A stretch of 25,507 nucleotides of DNA. Origin: JAVBUP01 sp031555175 (lineage in GTDB: Bacteria; Bacillota_I; Bacilli_A; Erysipelotrichales; Coprobacillaceae). Numbering within the stretch: position 1 is the first letter of the stretch; the number at the start of each line of letters is the position of its first letter. The notes under the pieces were generated by a model that saw only the letters and a program-made list of their open reading frames with translations, was not told where the DNA came from and ran no database searches. The DNA lies in NCBI GenBank assembly GCA_031555175.1, contig JAVBUP010000062.1, positions 1 through 25,507 of the forward strand. Direction: 5' to 3'. Of the stretch, positions 22,728 to 25,507 are shown one piece after another. Made by a program: the position numbers and the translations under genes.

Positions 22728-23345
22728 ATGAATACATATACAACTAAGTGCATAAGAAGAAAACTATACTTTGACAATAATTTGGTACTAGACTACCAAG
22801 TTACATATCCTTTATTTGTTGAGCCAAAACATCCATATATCCAATCTAAAATTGAACTTGAAATTAAAGTCTTCGAACACATGTGTAAAACAACTCTATA
22901 CAAACAAGCAATTGAGACATACAAAGACTCTATTGCTAGCAATTTTCCTTTTCATTCCTATCAGGCGGTTTTAAAATATAATATCTCTTTTACTGATGAT
23001 AAGTATATTAGCTACTATTATGACCAATATACTTATACTGGTGGAGCACATGGTAGTACTATTAGAAGATCTGATACTTGGGATACTTTATTAAAGCGTA
23101 AAATTACTTTAGATATGATTGATGAATCAAAAAACTATCTTGTCAGCAAACAAGCTGTTATTTACCAAATTTCTCTAAACAAAGAAACATATTTTGATGA
23201 TGCTAATAAAAGAGTATACCAAACATTTAATCCAAAACAATTTTACTTCGTTAATGACTACTTAATCCTCTATTTCCAACAATACGATATTGCCCCCTAT
23301 AGCACAGGGATACCAACTTTTTCATTCTCACTAAAAAATGAGTAA
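22728..23345 (+). CDS. DUF3298/RsiV-like domain protein without signal peptide
   Basis: This 205-aa protein shows the DUF3298/DUF4163 signatures YTYTGGAHGSTIRRSDTWDT (residues 101-120) and YLILYFQQYDIAPYSTGIPTFSF near the C-terminus. The domain is the lysozyme-binding part of the anti-sigma factor RsiV and also occurs in PdaC-type wall deacetylases, always outside the cell. Here the protein starts directly with the domain: no transmembrane helix, no signal peptide. The ATG at 22728 has GAGGTG 6 nt upstream, so no hidden N-terminal leader is likely; a GTG at 22719 overlaps that site and would add only three residues. No sigma factor gene is adjacent. It is transcribed alone and shares a bidirectional terminator with the next gene. 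Confidence 0.75.
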   Translation: MNTYTTKCIRRKLYFDNNLVLDYQVTYPLFVEPKHPYIQSKIELEIKVFEHMCKTTLYKQAIETYKDSIASNFPFHSYQAVLKYNISFTDDKYISYYYDQYTYTGGAHGSTIRRSDTWDTLLKRKITLDMIDESKNYLVSKQAVIYQISLNKETYFDDANKRVYQTFNPKQFYFVNDYLILYFQQYDIAPYSTGIPTFSFSLKNE

Positions 23346-23370
23346 TTAAGCTATTAATCACTCGTTTTTT
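23333..23370. terminator. Bidirectional terminator between converging genes
   Basis: AAAAAATGAGT (23333-23343) pairs with ACTCGTTTTTT (23360-23370) with one G-U pair, and inner ATTAA/TTAAT extends the hairpin. A or T runs on both sides serve both strands. Confidence 0.85.
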
Positions 23371-23650
23371 CTATTTGTTTTTTTAATTGTTCGACTTGTT
23401 TAGTTAATCTATCAATTTGATCTTGTGTATTATCTGTTTTATCATCTAAATTCTCCAATAATGATCTTTGTGTTGCTATCATCGAAATAGTCTGACCAAC
23501 AGACTGGAGAAATGATCCAAGTGAGTTTTGCTCATCAATATCTAGTTCATCTGCTAACAATATTCCAATTAGAAACGATAATAAAGCATACTGTTTTGGT
23601 GGTATTGAAAAGAAAATCTCTCTAAACTCACAAATAATTCCCTTCTTCAC
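23354..23650 (-). CDS. Small conserved-looking protein with C-terminal coiled coil, unknown function
   Basis: This protein of about 98 aa has a hydrophobic N-terminal half (FSIPPKQYALLSFLIGILLADELDIDEQNSLGSFLQSVGQ) and a charged heptad-patterned C-terminus (LTKQVEQLKKQIEK). The EQNSLGSFLxxxGQ segment recurs, as I recall, in small uncharacterised proteins of clostridia. A GTG at 23650 is preferred because AGGTGG lies 8 nt before it; a GTG at 23662 overlaps that site and would add four residues. A 9-bp inverted repeat covers the ribosome site. It follows the alkyltransferase-like gene on the same strand, but a shared role is not evident. Confidence 0.6.
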   Translation of the reverse strand: MKKGIICEFREIFFSIPPKQYALLSFLIGILLADELDIDEQNSLGSFLQSVGQTISMIATQRSLLENLDDKTDNTQDQIDRLTKQVEQLKKQIEKTSD

Positions 23651-23653
23651 AAA

Positions 23654-23688
23654 ATCACCCACCTATACTATTGTATGAAGTGGGTGAT
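23654..23688 (-). promoter_or_regulatory. Inverted repeat covering the ribosome site of the small coiled-coil protein gene
   Basis: ATCACCCAC (23654-23662) and GTGGGTGAT (23680-23688) are perfect 9-bp arms with a 17-nt loop. On the minus-strand RNA the 3' arm contains the AGGTGGG ribosome site. A short T-run (TTTT) follows, so a weak terminator after the preceding gene is the alternative. Confidence 0.55.
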
Positions 23689-23694
23689 AGTTGT

Positions 23695-24096
23695 TTACAT
23701 ATCCAGATAATTATCTCGATTTATACAAATAATTTTATGCCCTTCAGCTTCCAATAATTCCTTTTGAAATTCAAAATCACGGATTAGGCGATTATTTTTC
23801 ATTACTAAACGCCAATACGGATAAAGATGCATTTTGCATTCTTGAAAGTTCTCTTCGCTTGCATATGCAATGTATTTAATGTTTCTAAGGCTTGTAACAG
23901 GGCAAGTGGCATCCGCTTGATATTTATCAGCAATTTTCCTTTTTAATTGTTCCAACGTGATTATTTCGCCAAATTCACAACTATTCAATATTTCTATATA
24001 ATCACTACATGGTGCAATCACATAGCGTTTATTCTTTCGAAGTGAATATTTCACTTCTTGATTCATTCTTATTTCTAGTTTTTTACGTGCATTCAT
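23695..24096 (-). CDS. MGMT-fold alkyltransferase-like protein without acceptor cysteine
   Basis: This 133-aa protein follows the pattern of the small MGMT-family proteins: FGEIITLEQLKRKIADKYQADATCPVTSLRNI (helix-turn-helix-like DNA-binding core), HLYPYWRLVMKNNRLIRDF and QKELLEAEGHKI. In true O6-alkylguanine transferases the motif is PCHR; here it is P93-Y-W-R96, so the alkyl-accepting cysteine is absent, as in alkyltransferase-like (ATL) proteins, which flag lesions for nucleotide excision repair. The identity is by pattern and not certain. GAGGT lies about 8 nt before the ATG, 5 nt after the stop of the RluA gene, so the two are co-transcribed. Confidence 0.65.
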   Translation of the reverse strand: MNARKKLEIRMNQEVKYSLRKNKRYVIAPCSDYIEILNSCEFGEIITLEQLKRKIADKYQADATCPVTSLRNIKYIAYASEENFQECKMHLYPYWRLVMKNNRLIRDFEFQKELLEAEGHKIICINRDNYLDM

Positions 24097-24101
24097 ATAT
24101 A

Positions 24102-24947
24102 TTACCTCAGCTTAAATTGTGGTGGCACTCCTGTTTTAAAACTATACTGCTTCTTGGAAATTGGATGAGTAAACTCCAAAATATTACAATGCAAGCCCAA
24201 TCTTTTAATTGGATTTGTGGCCGCTCCATATTTGGCATCGCCAACAATGCTATGACCAATACTTTGCATATGTACTCGAATTTGATTTTTACGACCAGTA
24301 GACAAGTAAATCTGTAGTAATGAGTTATTATCATTTTCTTCAATGACTTCATAATCCGTAATCGCTTCTTGTCCATCCCCCTTTATATTGGATGAATAGA
24401 CCAAGTAAGTCTTTGTTTCCTTTAACCAACTATGTATTCTGCCATGCTTTTTGTCAAGATTTCCCTCAACAAGTGCTACATATCCTCGAGTTTTCATAAT
24501 TTCATTCCATTTATCCTGCAAAAGATTTTTTATATTCTCTTTCTTTGCAAAAATTAATAATCCTGAAGTGTCTTGGTCTAAACGATGAACGATAAATATC
24601 CGATTATTTTTGCGTTGCAGGCGTACATATTCATAGACTAAATGATATGCGGTTTTGACCCTTTCTTTTTCATTTGCCATTGTTAGTAAACCAGCTGGTT
24701 TATTTATAACAATAATTTCAGCATCTTCATAAATGATTTCAAATGGTAATGCATTCTTGTTGTACTTCTTTATTTCTACAATATCACCTGAGCGAAGAGG
24801 ATAATCAAACTGAGTTACATTAACACTGTTCACATAGACTTCTTTTTTTACTAAATACTCTTTTACCTTGCTTCTCGACTGGTTTGGAAACATTTTCAAT
24901 AACGTCTCCAAAAGACCAATATCTTCTTGTACCATATATGGGTTCAT
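24102..24947 (-). CDS. RluA-family rRNA/tRNA pseudouridine synthase
   Basis: This 281-aa enzyme has an N-terminal S4-like RNA-binding domain (residues about 13-62, SRSKVKEYLVKKEVYVN) and the RluA catalytic core with IINKPAGL-type strand VINKPAGLLTM and H121-R-L-D124-Q-D-T-S-G, D124 being the catalytic aspartate. STGRKNQIRVHMQSIGHSIVGDAKYG closes the core. It isomerises uridine to pseudouridine in rRNA or tRNA; the target (RluC/RluD/RluB class) is not predictable. The start at 24947 has an AGGATG-type site. It heads a unit with the alkyltransferase-like gene. Confidence 0.92.
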   Translation of the reverse strand: MNPYMVQEDIGLLETLLKMFPNQSRSKVKEYLVKKEVYVNSVNVTQFDYPLRSGDIVEIKKYNKNALPFEIIYEDAEIIVINKPAGLLTMANEKERVKTAYHLVYEYVRLQRKNNRIFIVHRLDQDTSGLLIFAKKENIKNLLQDKWNEIMKTRGYVALVEGNLDKKHGRIHSWLKETKTYLVYSSNIKGDGQEAITDYEVIEENDNNSLLQIYLSTGRKNQIRVHMQSIGHSIVGDAKYGAATNPIKRLGLHCNILEFTHPISKKQYSFKTGVPPQFKLR

Positions 24948-24966
24948 CCTATCACATCCTAAAATA

Positions 24967-24975
24967 ATTATATCA
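24967..24975 (-). promoter_or_regulatory. Extended -10 promoter of the RluA gene
   Basis: TGATATAAT on the minus strand, 19 nt before the start codon. No clear -35. Confidence 0.5.
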
Positions 24976-25079
24976 TATTTGCATGAATAGTACCTTATTT
25001 GTTAATAATAGAATTATGATACCTAAAGTTTCTCATATTATTAACATGTATTCATATACTAACTAGTGGGGTGATTTTT

Positions 25080-25211
25080 ATGGAAATGAATAATTTTAGT
25101 CATGAGCAAATTGAGCTTAACAAACTAAAGAAAAATGAATCAAGTTTAGTTCTAAGCCCACTGGCAAGAACTAAAGAAGATCTTGAAAAAACTGAGCCAA
25201 TAAGGAAATAA
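25080..25211 (+). CDS. Small ORF, 43 aa, unknown
   Basis: ATG at 25080 preceded by GGGGTG with a 6-nt spacer, a ribosome site as good as those of the real genes here, and a TATACT box about 25 nt upstream. The predicted peptide is charged and soluble (MEMNNFSHEQIELNKLKK ... LEKTEPIRK) with no signal peptide or membrane segment. I recognise no family. The frame is open by virtue of lysine- and glutamate-rich codons, so it could be chance in AT-rich DNA, but the ribosome site argues for translation. It lies alone between the divergent RluA gene and the IS200-like end. Confidence 0.45.
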   Translation: MEMNNFSHEQIELNKLKKNESSLVLSPLARTKEDLEKTEPIRK

Positions 25212-25368
25212 AATAGCATGGCTTTATACTCAATATATTCTTTGTCATATCTATTTTCTTATTATTTCAACATAATAGCAATTCATATATATCATATAGC
25301 TACTTTAATATAGTGCAAGTACTAGATAGTTAGCCAAAATTTCAAAGTAAAAAAAGACAACAATATTA
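25212..25368. other. Non-coding AT-rich stretch
   Basis: Between the 43-aa ORF and the IS200-like hairpin I see no gene, no terminator with a clear stem and no recognised promoter. Confidence 0.5.
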
Positions 25369-25415
25369 GGTTCTACAATATCCGTAGGGGTAAAGTAGAA
25401 TCTTTTATTTTTAAA
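25369..25415 (+). mobile_element. Probable IS200/IS605-type left end with leader hairpin
   Basis: GGTTCTAC (25369-25376) pairs with GTAGAATC (25395-25402), 8 bp with one G-U pair and an 18-nt loop containing CCGTAGGGG, followed by a T-rich run. IS200-like elements carry a subterminal hairpin and a leader terminator upstream of tnpA, and a start codon follows here at 25494. The right part is cut off, so this is tentative. Confidence 0.45.
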
Positions 25416-25493
25416 GAAAAAATAAATAGACATAAATACGATTCCTTTTGTATGATTAGTTTGCACACAAATCTATGAAAGGAAATGATACCT

Positions 25494-25507
25494 ATGTCCA
25501 ACTCTTA
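25494..25507 (+). CDS. Start of a gene cut by the window edge, possibly IS200-type transposase TnpA
   Basis: ATGTCCAACTCTTA gives MSNS(L/Y) with AAAGGA 10 nt upstream. Firmicutes IS200 TnpA proteins often begin with a similar short leader before the HTKW segment. Only four to five residues are visible, so the identity depends on the hairpin upstream. Confidence 0.4.

Noticed and set aside
2..25400. GGTAAAGTAGAA repeated at 2-13 and 25389-25400, as if the window were bounded by copies of one element
   Set aside because: The first copy is coding (GKVER) in a DDE-type transposase and the second lies in an untranslated hairpin; flanks differ. Twelve shared bases in AT-rich DNA fit chance.
8..25507. 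tRNA genes, rRNA genes and CRISPR arrays
   Set aside because: No cloverleaf with T-loop GTTCNANNC outside coding sequence and no regularly spaced direct repeats were seen.

Overview
This is an AT-rich window from a low-GC Gram-positive, most likely an anaerobic, fermentative, rod-shaped member of the Bacillota (Erysipelotrichia-like or clostridial). The grounds are the strong AGGAGG-type ribosome sites, CcpA-type cre sites, pyruvate formate-lyase (PFL) with its activase, mreCD-minCD, a LysM-GH18 protein of the YaaH/SleL kind, and TTG/GTG starts. The lineage is inferred, not proven. About 30 genes are packed tightly, most of them on the minus strand, and nearly every unit ends in a readable rho-independent hairpin. 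Insertion-sequence fragments sit at both extreme edges: a transposase C-terminus at the left, and a probable IS200-type left end with a start codon at the right.

Positions 1-5500 hold a miscellany: an orphan PTS IIB under a promoter overlapped by a cre site, a divergent HAD phosphatase, two small membrane proteins of unknown function, a LysM-GH18 glycosidase, a Nudix hydrolase and a membrane-anchored glycerophosphodiesterase.

Positions 5650-9920 are the metabolic heart and the most unusual part. PFL is encoded as two polypeptides: a 710-aa catalytic subunit that carries the Cys-Cys pair but stops before the glycyl-radical domain, and an 80-aa GrcA/YfiD-like protein, one base downstream with its own ribosome site, that carries the radical glycine. 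A strong terminator follows. Next comes pflA under its own promoters, with a perfect palindrome over one -10 box, coupled to an uncharacterised gene that looks like a PD-(D/E)XK nuclease fold joined to a winged helix. On the other side, a divergent unit encodes a ChbG/YdjC deacetylase coupled to a radical-SAM protein, with a cre site over its -35 box in the shared intergenic region.

Positions 11500-18000 hold an AI-2E-family membrane protein, the mreC-mreD-minC-minD shape and division operon (mreB is not adjacent), and a tightly overlapped four-gene operon: YgjP-type metallopeptidase, TrmH rRNA methyltransferase, YjbR-like protein, and an SPL-type radical-SAM protein that ends exactly in QLSLF, a consensus sliding-clamp-binding peptide.

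Positions 18000-25507 hold a Qnr-like pentapeptide protein, HtrA with a calcium-loop-like insertion, a metallophosphoesterase, an MFS transporter overlapping coaE, a DUF3298-type protein without a signal peptide, a small coiled-coil protein whose ribosome site lies in a hairpin, an alkyltransferase-like protein, an RluA pseudouridine synthase, and a 43-codon small ORF before the right-hand IS end. No tRNA, rRNA or CRISPR array was seen.
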